Shown one piece after another: positions 6,555 to 15,292 of a DNA stretch of 64,000 nt. The notes below the pieces were generated by a model, which saw nothing but the letters and a program-made list of their open reading frames with translations, was not told where the DNA came from and did no database searches. Positions within the stretch are counted from its first letter, which is position 1, and each line of letters opens with the position of its first letter. The translations under genes were made by a program, and so were the position numbers. Origin of the DNA: JAJPXC01 sp964520525 (GTDB taxonomy: Bacteria; Bacteroidota; Bacteroidia; Bacteroidales; Muribaculaceae); assembly GCA_964520525.1 (NCBI GenBank), contig CAZFNR010000007.1, positions 12,530 through 76,529 on the forward strand, written 5' to 3'.

Positions 6555-9371
6555 TTATTCTTCTTTCGGGTCAAGTATCACAACTTGGTAGTTCCCCTGT
6601 GAAAGCAACTCTTTCATGAAGGTCATCACGTCGGCAATTGTCAACGAGTTGACTGTCTCGATGTTGTTGTTAAACACATCCACGCCGTTAAGCGTAGTTG
6701 CGCTCATCGAACCAATCCAAGAGCTGTTAAGTTCCTTACCTTCGGTAAAGTTCTTAACCATATACTCTTTAACCTTGTTAAGCTCTTCTTCGGTGATATC
6801 TTGGGTCATATTAGTAAATTCTTTCTCAATGATATCGAGCACCTTCTCTTTAAGTTCTGGCTTCATTGGGAAAGCCGATTGGATGGTGACGGGATATTCA
6901 CCCAGACGTTTCATCGAGCCTTGAGCTCCAATTGAGTAAACAGCACCCTCTTTCTCGCGAACGGTATCGAGCAGTCGTGTAGTCAAAATTTGGCCGGCTA
7001 CGCTTGAAGTCACCCAGTTTTTAGTGGTGTAAGGGAGTTTGCCTGTGGCGAATATCGCTACCCACGTTTGAGGAGTTTCCATTATAGCAGTCTCAGTGTG
7101 TAAACCGCGACCGGCCATGATTTCAAGCGAAGCATCAGGTTTCACATCTTTTACCACATTTTTCGTGTCAGCGGGAAGAGATGCGATATACTGCTCTACG
7201 AGGGATTTCAAAGTTTCCGAGTCAAAGTTGCCAACGAAGAAGAATGTGTAGTCGGCTGCATTGGCCATCGCTTTATGTGCTATATCCAAAATTTCATCGC
7301 GCTTGGCTGCCTCGATTACTTCTGCTGTGAGCATTTGTGATTTTGGAGACTTGATAAGTGCGTCCATTATCGTTTTGCTAAAGATGAATTGTGGATTGGC
7401 ACTTTGATTCTTCAATATGCCGCTATACATATTTTGGAATGCTTTAAATTCATCATCAGTTAGCTGGATATCGGTCATTGTCATATAGATAAGCTCCATC
7501 AACGTAGGCAGGTCTCTGGGAGTCGTTGTGCCGTTAAGGCCGCGCGTATAGTCGTCAATCGAGAAGTTCACCCAGGCTTGCTTACCTTGCATATATTTCT
7601 GCAAGTCGCTGTGAGTATAGTTACCGAGGCCGTTTTGATTCAATGCTACCGGCAATGCGATAATGCTGTTCGCTTTATCGTCGGGAAGGGTTGAGATACC
7701 GCCTTTGGCTTTGGCATCAAAGCGGATTTCATCGTTCTTGAAATCGGTTTTCTTGACGATTACGGTTACGCCGTTTGAAAGTGTCCAGCGTTCTGCGCCC
7801 CACTGTTGGTCTTGTTCCACTTTAACAATCTTGCCGGCTTTAGGCATGTTGGGAATAAGCGGTTCGCTCTTAACTTCATCTACATAAGCCTCAATCGTTT
7901 CTGCATCAACAGCTTTGAATGCTTCAGCAAGCGAAGCCTCGGTAGGTGTTATATAACCATCTTTATCGGGACTCATAGCGACAACAACACGGTTGTCATC
8001 GGTAATCAGGTATTTGAATGCGCCGTTAATAGCCTCTAAAGTCACTTGATTTGCAAGCATCTGCATAATCTGGTATTTATCTTCAATTGATGGCATTGGC
8101 TCGTTATCTATGAAGTTGCGCACATAGGTGTTCACATAGCTGCTGCTCTGGGTAGTTGCGCGGTTATTATACTCCTTTTCGAGTTGTGAAATGTACTCAT
8201 TGCGTGCGCGATCATATTCGCCAAAGGTAAATCCGCCGCGTGCGGCGCGAAGCACTTCGCGATAAACAGCGGTTAACGCTTCTGTCGGGTCATTCCCCTT
8301 GGGAAGTGCTGTTACTTCAAACGCATCCTTAGTCTTAGAGAGGAAGAAGTTGCCATAGTTGGCTGAGGCTTGTGCAAATGGAGCGTCGGCTTTTGTTGAG
8401 AGTGCCGACAAGCGACTGTTAAGCATATTTGAGATTATCTCGGTCAGATAGCTCTGAGCAGCACCCGCTACTGTCGATCGCAGTGAGTCAGGCAGCGCAT
8501 CGGCCTTGAACATCATCATACCGATGGGGAATTGCAACTCTTTGTCTGAACCTATTGCATAGATGGTGCCGGGAGTGTCTTCTACCGGGTAATAGATGCG
8601 CTCTTTTGCGTTGGCTGGCATTTCTATCGGTGAAAACATCTTTTTGATTTTGTTCTCAATGCTGTCCACGTTGATGTCGCCAACGACTATGATACCCTGT
8701 TGATCGGGACGATACCATGTCTCATAGTAGTCGCGCAACGCTTGATAAGGGAAGTTGTCTACAACTTCCATAGTTCCGATGGGCAGGCGGTAACCATAAC
8801 GGTTGTTGGGGTAGATAATCGGAAGCAATTTCTCGATGATTCGCATCTGACCGACATTTGAACGTCTCCACTCCTGATGGATTACTCCGCGTTCTTTGTC
8901 AATCTCTACCGGGTCGAGGAGCAACCCGTCGGCCCAATCGTGAAGCACAAGCAGGCATGAGTCCTGGACACCGGTGCGGGCGGTCGGTACGTTAGAAATG
9001 TTATAGACCGTCTCGTCAATACTTGTGTATGCGTTCAAGTTGTTGCCAAATTTCACGCCCACGGTTTCAAGCCAGCTGACAACTCCATTGCCAGGGAAAC
9101 TCTCTGTGCCGTTGAAACACATATGCTCAAGAAAATGGGCGAGACCGCGCTGGTTATCTTCCTCAAGTATAGATCCGACTTTTTGAGCGATGTAGAAATC
9201 CGCTTGCCCTTTAGGTGTTTCATTGTGACGGATATAGTAGGTTAGACCGTTTGGAAGTTTACCAATCCTAACATCTTTGTCGACAGGCATAGGCATTATC
9301 TGAGCCTGAATGGTCGACATCATGCCTATTGTTGCGATAAACAGGGATAGGCGTTTGAAATTTATTCTCAT
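6555..9371 (-). CDS. Secreted M16 family zinc metallopeptidase (insulinase/pitrilysin type, two tandem units)
   Basis: 938 residues with an N-terminal signal peptide (LSLFIATIGMMSTIQAQ), so it acts in the periplasm or outside the inner membrane. The inverted zinc motif HxxEH is intact as HFLEH at residues 79-83, with the downstream ERGVI glutamate region. The C-terminal half carries the second, non-catalytic M16 unit with the conserved substrate-side stretch EKEGAVYSIGAQGS. The family clips short peptides and small unfolded proteins inside a closing chamber; the substrate is unknown. It is monocistronic, with a hairpin downstream. Secreted M16 proteins of this size are common in Bacteroidota. 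Confidence 0.93.
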   Translation of the reverse strand: MRINFKRLSLFIATIGMMSTIQAQIMPMPVDKDVRIGKLPNGLTYYIRHNETPKGQADFYIAQKVGSILEEDNQRGLAHFLEHMCFNGTESFPGNGVVSWLETVGVKFGNNLNAYTSIDETVYNISNVPTARTGVQDSCLLVLHDWADGLLLDPVEIDKERGVIHQEWRRSNVGQMRIIEKLLPIIYPNNRYGYRLPIGTMEVVDNFPYQALRDYYETWYRPDQQGIIVVGDINVDSIENKIKKMFSPIEMPANAKERIYYPVEDTPGTIYAIGSDKELQFPIGMMMFKADALPDSLRSTVAGAAQSYLTEIISNMLNSRLSALSTKADAPFAQASANYGNFFLSKTKDAFEVTALPKGNDPTEALTAVYREVLRAARGGFTFGEYDRARNEYISQLEKEYNNRATTQSSSYVNTYVRNFIDNEPMPSIEDKYQIMQMLANQVTLEAINGAFKYLITDDNRVVVAMSPDKDGYITPTEASLAEAFKAVDAETIEAYVDEVKSEPLIPNMPKAGKIVKVEQDQQWGAERWTLSNGVTVIVKKTDFKNDEIRFDAKAKGGISTLPDDKANSIIALPVALNQNGLGNYTHSDLQKYMQGKQAWVNFSIDDYTRGLNGTTTPRDLPTLMELIYMTMTDIQLTDDEFKAFQNMYSGILKNQSANPQFIFSKTIMDALIKSPKSQMLTAEVIEAAKRDEILDIAHKAMANAADYTFFFVGNFDSETLKSLVEQYIASLPADTKNVVKDVKPDASLEIMAGRGLHTETAIMETPQTWVAIFATGKLPYTTKNWVTSSVAGQILTTRLLDTVREKEGAVYSIGAQGSMKRLGEYPVTIQSAFPMKPELKEKVLDIIEKEFTNMTQDITEEELNKVKEYMVKNFTEGKELNSSWIGSMSATTLNGVDVFNNNIETVNSLTIADVMTFMKELLSQGNYQVVILDPKEE

Positions 9372-9742
9372 AATTAGTTTTATGGTGTTATGTAATGAAG
9401 TTTGAAATGCTTATGTGGTTTTGAATCAATTGTAACTAACGGTTAGACGCTGACATGTGGCGATTAGTTGCAGCTATATCATTATTTTTTTAAGTTACGA
9501 TTAAAACGTCTCTTTAAAAAATGGAATATGGTCACAAAATGTCTCTCATCAATTTTAACGCTGAAACATGGACTCCAAGCTCAAATCCGAAATCTGTCCA
9601 ATACTCTTGGCGCTTATCAACCTATGAGAAAATTACAGAACCATTTGTGCAATGTGACTTTCTTCCCTTGTGGTAATCATTCCATCGTACCAAAATTAGA
9701 GCAAGCGTCATGCAAGAATAACTTACGCATGATAAAAGGGTT
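9372..9742. other. 371-bp region without a convincing annotated gene
   Basis: AT-rich spacer upstream of the M16 gene. Apart from the small open frame at 9521-9676 and a short inverted repeat (TCATGC/GCATGA, 9708-9731), I see no RNA gene, repeat or clear promoter. A longer frame at 9468-9779 overlaps the neighbouring gene and has an unconvincing composition. Confidence 0.5.
9521..9676 (+). CDS. Possible 51-residue small protein
   Basis: An open frame beginning MEYGHKMSLINFNAETW and ending CDFLPLW, in the gap between two minus-strand genes. Composition is protein-like, with three tryptophans, mixed charge and no low complexity. Both candidate ATGs (9521 and 9539) follow A-rich stretches, as favoured in Bacteroidota initiation. 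There is no hydrophobic segment. I recognise no family and see no clear promoter, so it may be a chance frame or a remnant. Confidence 0.3.
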   Translation: MEYGHKMSLINFNAETWTPSSNPKSVQYSWRLSTYEKITEPFVQCDFLPLW

Positions 9743-10402
9743 TCATTCAAGTATGATGTTTCCGAAGAAGTCAGGTTGATGGAAATCGGGGTGCGGGGTT
9801 GCAATTGGATTCCAACTTAAGAAGTGGGGTTGAGTGCACCCTGAAGCGCATTTATAAAAATTTCCTTTCATTTTTATTGGTTTACCATCATATTCGATTC
9901 CGATAAGATTCAGGGGAATTGCGATAATCAGATTCCAAGCGAATAACCCTTCAATCTCCTGGAATGGTCTGTTGCCACAAGAAGCGAACCGTCTCACGCT
10001 ATCCAACTCATCATCTGTCAATCGGCGAGGATTTCGCCTCTCGGTGCGCGTAGATGCGTTTATCGCCCCAATGCAGTTAAACTCAAAATTCCAATAACGA
10101 CCGTCGTTCATCGGTTCAATAAAAAACTCAACGCATGAATCTTGGCAAACAGAGGAATTATTCTTATAATTTACGGCGCGGAGGTAATTGCATCTCACAA
10201 AAAAATCTATATAGATGTATTTCTTTGAATGGGCGGTTGTAAATACCGTCAATGGATGATATGGATATTCATCAGGCCAGTTTAGAGATTCGATTGTGCG
10301 CCTGGTTCCCTTTTCCTCAAGAAGGTTCTCAACCGATTCGAGCGCAAAGTCATCGAGCTCGGGGATGAAAGGTACATTGATGGTCTTGATTGTCTTATCC
10401 AT
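9743..10402 (-). CDS. Carbohydrate-binding family 9-like protein
   Basis: 219 residues, no signal peptide. The sequence matches the DOMON/CBM9-like family of Bacteroidota: LTVFTTAHSKKYIYIDFFV early, then the conserved CVEFFIEP, YWNFEFNCIGAI and the C-terminal HPDFHQPDFFG. Related domains bind sugars, but the cytosolic prediction makes the ligand uncertain. Its start overlaps the end of the upstream LysE-like gene by 8 bp, so the two are co-translated. I can name the fold family but not the function. Confidence 0.85.
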   Translation of the reverse strand: MDKTIKTINVPFIPELDDFALESVENLLEEKGTRRTIESLNWPDEYPYHPLTVFTTAHSKKYIYIDFFVRCNYLRAVNYKNNSSVCQDSCVEFFIEPMNDGRYWNFEFNCIGAINASTRTERRNPRRLTDDELDSVRRFASCGNRPFQEIEGLFAWNLIIAIPLNLIGIEYDGKPIKMKGNFYKCASGCTQPHFLSWNPIATPHPDFHQPDFFGNIILE

Positions 10403-11051
10403 TGTAGCTAAGTATATAGTTTTTAACGCCCATGAACAGTCCCACTGCTGCCATAGCCACCAACAAAAGTGCGATGATACGGTTAATCAGCCACATTGAT
10501 CTGACATTAAAATGGGCGCGTACTTTGTTGACAAAAAATGTTATGACATACCACCACGCCAATGCGCCTGCAATTATTGAAGCGTAGCCGGCAAAGTAAT
10601 GGTAGTATTTGAACTCAGGTAACAGGAAATTAAACCGGGCGAACAATCCGATAATAAAAAACAAAATCAAGGGATTGGAAAACGTGAAAAGGAAGCCAGT
10701 CACAAGGTCACTCAAAAAAGTGTTACTGCTGTCATTAGCGGGTTTGAGGCTCCGTGCCGGGTTTTTCTTGAACAAATATACGCCGAATCCGATTAACACA
10801 ACGCTGCCAAGTATTTGCAATAAAATTTGATTACTGTTAATAAACCCTTCGATAAATGACAAGCCAAACCCGGTCAACAGACAATAGATGAAATCAGATA
10901 ATGCCGCACCTATTCCTGTAAACAATCCGGCAGCACGGCCTTTGTTTAGTGTACGCTGAATGCACAACATACCTATAGGGCCCATAGGTGCTGATATGAG
11001 GATTCCAATAAGAAATCCGCTCGTCATTATGTTGATAAATTGGTCTATCAT
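10395..11051 (-). CDS. LysE/RhtB-family amino acid exporter-like membrane protein
   Basis: 218 residues with about six membrane helices. The start shows the family hallmark ISAPMGPIGMLCIQRTLNKG in the first helix pair, then GIGAALSDFIYCLLTGFG. Family members export basic or neutral amino acids across the inner membrane; the substrate here is unknown. It has its own two-box promoter immediately upstream (11066-11096), which leaves only a few bases of leader. Its 3' end overlaps the CBM9-like gene by 8 bp. Confidence 0.9.
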   Translation of the reverse strand: MIDQFINIMTSGFLIGILISAPMGPIGMLCIQRTLNKGRAAGLFTGIGAALSDFIYCLLTGFGLSFIEGFINSNQILLQILGSVVLIGFGVYLFKKNPARSLKPANDSSNTFLSDLVTGFLFTFSNPLILFFIIGLFARFNFLLPEFKYYHYFAGYASIIAGALAWWYVITFFVNKVRAHFNVRSMWLINRIIALLLVAMAAVGLFMGVKNYILSYNG

Positions 11052-11065
11052 CGTTTAGTGAAATG

Positions 11066-11096
11066 CAAAGTTAACACAATGCGATTTCATTACAAA
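11066..11096 (-). promoter_or_regulatory. Two-box Bacteroidota promoter for the LysE-like gene
   Basis: Read on the minus strand, TTTG (11096-11093) is followed after 19 nt by TAACTTTG (11073-11066), the sigma-ABfr -33/-7 arrangement. The predicted start of transcription is near 11060, giving a leader of about 8-10 nt before the ATG at 11051. Confidence 0.75.
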
Positions 11097-11127
11097 CCAA
11101 TTGAACGATAAATTGAGTTAAAACGTT

Positions 11128-11424
11128 CTATAAAATCAACCGCGCAAGCGAATCGTCATTCGCCTTGATGTATTCTTCAAATGCCATGATTAATGTATCG
11201 GCTACGGTGTTATAGTTGTGCTTTCTAAGCAATTGTTCGCAACTTCTCACTTCAAGCAAGAGGTATTGCATTTTCAGTGTATCGTCGTGATTTTCAACTA
11301 GCTCAGTCGCCTTTTTTCGGCCTAAATCTCTCGCTGATGATATGCGGTTGCGTTCATCGTTGGAGGAACATGAAAGTGTAGCACAAATTAGAATAAAACC
11401 GATAGCAAAACGTATTTTTTTCAT
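11128..11424 (-). CDS. Small putative lipoprotein
   Basis: 98 residues from MKKIRFAIGFILICATLSCSSNDE, a typical short lipoprotein signal ending in LSC. The residues after the cysteine (SSNDE) resemble the acidic export signals of Bacteroidota surface lipoproteins. The mature part is helical and charged. I recognise no domain. The start at 11424 overlaps the exonuclease stop by 4 bp (ATGA), so translation is coupled. A longer frame to 11451 only adds residues before the signal peptide. Last gene of the porQ-cmk-ispH-exonuclease operon. Confidence 0.7.
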   Translation of the reverse strand: MKKIRFAIGFILICATLSCSSNDERNRISSARDLGRKKATELVENHDDTLKMQYLLLEVRSCEQLLRKHNYNTVADTLIMAFEEYIKANDDSLARLIL

Positions 11425-11924
11425 AACAATGACAGTGCAATTTTTGCACACGCTTCAGCATCGGCTAAAGCGTTATGATGATTATTAAACGGTATACCTA
11501 AAAAAGCACATAAAGCGGGGAGGGAAAACGATGAGCATAGTCCGCGTGGAATAGTGCGGCGCGCCTTTTGCAAAGTACACAGAAATTCATAGTCGGGATA
11601 ATCCATTTGGTATACCTTGAAAGCAGCTCTAATGCATCGTTCATCGAAAGTTTTATTGTGAGCCACAAGCGGTCTGTCGCCAATCAAGGCTGACAAGTCA
11701 GCCCATACATGGGCGAAACATCTCGCACCGGATGTATCTTTTGCCGAAATGCCGTGAACTTTATTGGTAAAGTGACTGACGAACCAATTAGGTTCAGGGG
11801 ATACGAGTTCGTAAAACCTGTTAGTAATGCATCCGCTGGAGACTTGCACCGCTCCTATCGCACAAATGCTTGACGGCTCATAGTTAGCGGTCTCGACATC
11901 TATGGCAACAAAGTCATCCATCAA
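11421..11924 (-). CDS. DnaQ-like 3'-5' exonuclease (DEDDh)
   Basis: 167 residues, a lone exonuclease domain related to the epsilon subunit of DNA polymerase III and to PolC exonucleases. Exo I is FVAIDVETAN (Asp9, Glu11), Exo II lies in LVAHNKTFDERC, and Exo III in HHNALADAEACAKIA supplies the His and Asp. All four acidic residues and the His are present, so it should be active. It probably works in proofreading or nucleic-acid turnover. It overlaps ispH by 11 bp and the lipoprotein gene by 4 bp. Confidence 0.9.
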   Translation of the reverse strand: MMDDFVAIDVETANYEPSSICAIGAVQVSSGCITNRFYELVSPEPNWFVSHFTNKVHGISAKDTSGARCFAHVWADLSALIGDRPLVAHNKTFDERCIRAAFKVYQMDYPDYEFLCTLQKARRTIPRGLCSSFSLPALCAFLGIPFNNHHNALADAEACAKIALSLL

Positions 11925-12786
11925 TCGAATACAGATTAGATACCATATCGCTTATCTGCTCCATAAGCCAGCGGGGAGTGGAAGTGGCACCGCAGATGCC
12001 CACACTTTTTACGCCGTCAATCCATGCGGGATTAATTTCTGATGCATTTGACACCAAATAAGTGTTTGGGTTAACATCACGGCATTGAGCGAATAGGATT
12101 TTGCCATTACTGCTTTTTTCCCCACTCACAAAGAGAATGAGCTCATGTGACGCGGCGAAATCGCGCAACCCCGACACCCTATTCGCAACTTGGCGGCAAA
12201 TGGTGTCATAACTGTTGAACGAAGCACCCGAGACTAACCGACGGCTTATTGATTCAATTATTAATCTGAATCCTTCAAGCGATTTAGTGGTCTGGGAATA
12301 TAAAGCAATATCTTTTGAAAAATCTATTTTATTCAAATCATCATGGTTTTCAACCACGATAGCCTCTCCATTCGTCTGGCCGACCAATCCATTGACTTCG
12401 GCATGCCCGATTTTGCCATATATTACGATTTGAGGACGCGGTGATTGCGCATCGAAAGTCTGCTTTATGCGACGTTGCAATTGCAACACCACCGGGCAGG
12501 TGGCATCGATAATCTTTATATTGTTGCGCCGAGCAAGTTCGTAGGTCGAGGGAGGCTCGCCATGAGCTCTTAAAAGCACTTTTACGTCATGGAGCCGCTT
12601 CATATCGTCATGCGTGATTGTAACAAGCCCCTTGTCGCGGAGCCGCTGCACTTCATCACTGTTGTGCACTATATCACCGAGACAATAAAGTTTCCCAGAT
12701 TTGGCTAATTCTTCTTCAGCTTTATTTATTGCGGTGACTACTCCGAAACAAAAACCCGAATTATGGTCAATCTCAATAGTCGGCAT
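11914..12786 (-). CDS. ispH: 4-hydroxy-3-methylbut-2-enyl diphosphate reductase
   Basis: Last step of the MEP pathway: reduces HMBPP to IPP and DMAPP with a [4Fe-4S] cluster in the cytosol. It is 290 residues with the three cluster cysteines in GFCFGVV (C13), DATCPVV (C97) and GICGATSTP (near 265), and the conserved HGEPPS. Six bp after cmk, a pairing common in Bacteroidales. The prenyl diphosphate synthase at 52.2 kb would use its products. Confidence 0.97.
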   Translation of the reverse strand: MPTIEIDHNSGFCFGVVTAINKAEEELAKSGKLYCLGDIVHNSDEVQRLRDKGLVTITHDDMKRLHDVKVLLRAHGEPPSTYELARRNNIKIIDATCPVVLQLQRRIKQTFDAQSPRPQIVIYGKIGHAEVNGLVGQTNGEAIVVENHDDLNKIDFSKDIALYSQTTKSLEGFRLIIESISRRLVSGASFNSYDTICRQVANRVSGLRDFAASHELILFVSGEKSSNGKILFAQCRDVNPNTYLVSNASEINPAWIDGVKSVGICGATSTPRWLMEQISDMVSNLYSIDG

Positions 12787-12792
12787 ACGGTT

Positions 12793-13506
12793 TTAAAGCG
12801 TTGAGACAACTTGATTGAACCGAGAAAGTAACCACTCGTTCTGTTGTTGAAGCGACATATCCGAGTTATCGAGCGCAATAGCATCGTCAGCCCTGCGAAG
12901 CGGGCTTTCCTTGCGAGTCTCATCGATATGGTCGCGGCTTACTACATTATCAAGGACTTCTTCAAATGACACGGTTTCCCCTTTTTGCAGGAGTTCGTTG
13001 TATCTGCGTTCTGCTCTCGTTCGCGCCGGTGCGTTAACAAAAATTTTCAATTCAGCATCCGGGAACACCACAGTGCCTATGTCGCGGCCATCCATCACTA
13101 TCCTTTTATCTTTGCCAAGAGCCTGCTGCATGGCGACCAATGCACGTCTAACTTGTGGTATAGCCGCCACCGGGGAGACATTTGAAGATACATCCATCTG
13201 CCTTATTTGTTTCTCGACATCTTCGCCATTCAATAGTGTGTTTTGTCCGTCTTGACCAACAGCGAAATCTATTTTTATATCGGGCAACGCTGACACAAGT
13301 TTATCTGTATCAACAACACCGCTATCAGAAATCATGCCTTGTTTCATCGCATATAGGGTGACAGCGCGATACATCGCTCCCGAATCGATATATCGGTAAC
13401 CGATGCTCTTGGCTAAAGCCCGAGCCATGGTGCTTTTGCCCGATGAGGAATACCCGTCAATCGCTATTATTATGTTTGAGGTTGTTAAAGCCATATTATT
13501 AACCAT
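12793..13506 (-). CDS. cmk: Cytidylate kinase
   Basis: Phosphorylates CMP and dCMP to diphosphates. It is about 230 residues with the P-loop GYSSSGKST near residue 19, the NMP-binding DSGAMYRAV, the DGRDIGTVVFPDA stretch and a lid region with ARTRAERRY. Start choices are 13506 (MVNNMAL) or 13494 (MALTTSN); the second gives the usual distance to the P-loop. It sits 2 bp after porQ and 6 bp before ispH in one operon. Confidence 0.96.
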   Translation of the reverse strand: MVNNMALTTSNIIIAIDGYSSSGKSTMARALAKSIGYRYIDSGAMYRAVTLYAMKQGMISDSGVVDTDKLVSALPDIKIDFAVGQDGQNTLLNGEDVEKQIRQMDVSSNVSPVAAIPQVRRALVAMQQALGKDKRIVMDGRDIGTVVFPDAELKIFVNAPARTRAERRYNELLQKGETVSFEEVLDNVVSRDHIDETRKESPLRRADDAIALDNSDMSLQQQNEWLLSRFNQVVSTL

Positions 13507-13508
13507 GA

Positions 13509-14528
13509 TTAGTTTAGAATATCAGCAAGATTTAGATTCAGATTCAGCATGAATGTGGTCGCTCCGGTGTGGGGTTGGGCAAGCGCCAGACCAACGCCAA
13601 AACGATTTACATTCAGCCCGGCTCCGAGAGAGAATCCTGATACGAAACTTCGTGAATATGTATTCATATCAGTCCGTGTCTTGTAATTATACCCAAGTGC
13701 CAAATAAAATCGGTCGTTAGGCGTGAAATCAAGGCCGAAAATGAGATGACGGAATAGATTAGAGCTGAAAGAGTCTTTTATTTGGGGCTCGCTCCCAACA
13801 GAGCCGTCTCCACCATCATAGTAAGGTAAACTCCATTTCGTAAGATTCCAAGCTGTGACAGAGAATCTCAACGGTAATGAACCAAACGATTTAGTCCAAC
13901 CGATACGAACATCAATAGGCAGCCTATCGTATGACTCGTTAAACCGTTTTATCTGACCGCCAAGGTTGGCTACCACCAATGAAAGCGACAAATCCCTATC
14001 AGAATCATAATAGTTGATACCGAGATCGGTCGCAAGTGCCATTGCCGTGTATTCCTCATAGGAGCTATATACATATTTTACAGCGATACCTCCCCGCAGA
14101 CGATCGGTGATATCGTGTGAGTAGCTGCCGTTGAACACTACATCTTTTGCTGAAAATTCGCCAAGGATATTCCCTCCTTCATCGGTGTGGGTCATATTTC
14201 CATAGCCGAAATATTGAATACCCGCTGACCATGCCGCGCGTTCCCCGGCGCTATGGGAAAATTTAAACCCTGCGAAATTGGAATCACCAACGTAGCGCAT
14301 ATAGTTGACAACCGTCTGCATCGTCATTTCAGGTCCAAGCAAGGCCGGATTCTGGTCTGTGATGCTGACATCGTCCTCAATCGTTGTTATATTTACGCCG
14401 CCAAGCCCATATATTCGGCTTGACGAAGTGTGATTTAAAAAGTTATAGGCCGTTGAGCCGTCTTGCGCCTGTATGTTTGAAGCGCACAATAATGGCAAGG
14501 CGAATATTATGGTCTTGAGTCTGTTCAT
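13509..14528 (-). CDS. porQ: Type IX secretion system protein PorQ-like outer-membrane protein
   Basis: About 339 residues: signal peptide LKTIIFALPLLCASNIQAQ, then a beta-barrel-like sequence beginning with the PorQ/PorV-type stretch RIYGLGGVNITTIEDDVS and NPALLG. PorQ in Porphyromonas helps type IX secretion, but close homologues also occur in gut Bacteroidales without the full machinery, so the role here is open. The frame extends to 14582; MNRLKTI at 14528 places the signal peptide correctly. First gene of a porQ-cmk-ispH-exonuclease operon, the usual porQ-cmk neighbourhood. Confidence 0.85.
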   Translation of the reverse strand: MNRLKTIIFALPLLCASNIQAQDGSTAYNFLNHTSSSRIYGLGGVNITTIEDDVSITDQNPALLGPEMTMQTVVNYMRYVGDSNFAGFKFSHSAGERAAWSAGIQYFGYGNMTHTDEGGNILGEFSAKDVVFNGSYSHDITDRLRGGIAVKYVYSSYEEYTAMALATDLGINYYDSDRDLSLSLVVANLGGQIKRFNESYDRLPIDVRIGWTKSFGSLPLRFSVTAWNLTKWSLPYYDGGDGSVGSEPQIKDSFSSNLFRHLIFGLDFTPNDRFYLALGYNYKTRTDMNTYSRSFVSGFSLGAGLNVNRFGVGLALAQPHTGATTFMLNLNLNLADILN

Positions 14529-14709
14529 TGTAAAAATATCGCACACAGCGAAATGCCGGCACATGGTCGGCATATTTAACAAATTAATAACGGAGAATAA
14601 CCGTGTCGTATTATAATCGCAAGCGAATTTTTATCTGAAATCAAGCCGTTGCTCAAATTGTAAACAAAGAATAAACAATAATAATCATTCCCAAAATGGC
14701 ACGAAGACT

Positions 14710-14741
14710 TTTGTCTTAAAAATTACAAGATACTATATTTG
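14710..14741 (+). promoter_or_regulatory. Two-box Bacteroidota promoter for the TonB-domain gene
   Basis: TTTG (14710-14713), a 20-nt spacer, then TATATTTG (14734-14741). Both boxes match the consensus exactly. Transcription should start near 14746, leaving a leader of about 95 nt before the ATG at 14840. Confidence 0.75.
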
Positions 14742-14839
14742 TCACAAAATTCGTAGTCTTATAAAGCAGATGACGAACTGAAAACTCAGATTATTAACTC
14801 TCCCGACATAAAGCACCGCGATAAGGAAACTTTAGCATT

Positions 14840-15292
14840 ATGACTATAAATCTTTGCCGTCGTTCAATACTGATAACTTTCACAGTCGCAACCGTTCTCT
14901 CCATGAATGGACAGGCAAGGTGCGTCGCCTCCTGCTATCCGGAATCTCAAACGTCTTGTCCGTCATCGGCGCCAGAGATATACGAGTATGACATTGTCGA
15001 CGTGCAGCCGCAGTTTCCAGGTGGAGATTTAGAATTGATAAAATATATCAACAATTCCAGACGTTATCCTGCCGATGCATATACCAAAGGCATACAAGGG
15101 CGCGTAATGTGCAGCTTCATCGTCAACCCTGATGGATCAATAAGTAACATCCGTATTGTCAAGGGGGTTGAGCATAGCCTTAACAGAGAGGCCGTCCGCC
15201 TAATCAGCGAGATGCCCAAATGGGAGGCAGGCAAAGTTAACAAAGAAAATGTACCGGTTCACTGCCTGCTCCCGATTCCGTTCAGGCTCTAA
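14840..15292 (+). CDS. TonB C-terminal domain protein with a signal peptide
   Basis: 150 residues. The N-terminal hydrophobic stretch (ILITFTVATVLSMNGQA) looks like a cleavable signal or short anchor. Residues ~50-150 are a TonB C-terminal domain: VQPQFPGGDLELIKYI, RYPADAYTKGIQGRVMCSF, then NREAVRLISEMPKWEAGK and a final PIPFRL. The long proline-rich periplasmic spacer of true TonB is missing, so it may not span to outer-membrane receptors. Its stop overlaps the stop of the converging membrane-protein gene (4 bp). Confidence 0.85.
   Translation: MTINLCRRSILITFTVATVLSMNGQARCVASCYPESQTSCPSSAPEIYEYDIVDVQPQFPGGDLELIKYINNSRRYPADAYTKGIQGRVMCSFIVNPDGSISNIRIVKGVEHSLNREAVRLISEMPKWEAGKVNKENVPVHCLLPIPFRL

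Noticed and set aside
9468..9779. 103-codon plus-strand frame in the gap after the M16 gene
   Set aside because: Runs into the 3' end of the CBM9-like gene and has an unlikely composition; the 51-codon frame in another phase is more protein-like.
11103..11128. Hairpin GAACG/CGTTC after the small lipoprotein gene
   Set aside because: Only five pairs with a 16-nt loop and no T tract; too weak to call a terminator.
14553..14576. Inverted repeat ATGCCG/CGGCAT upstream of porQ
   Set aside because: Six pairs only and no promoter context; likely chance.
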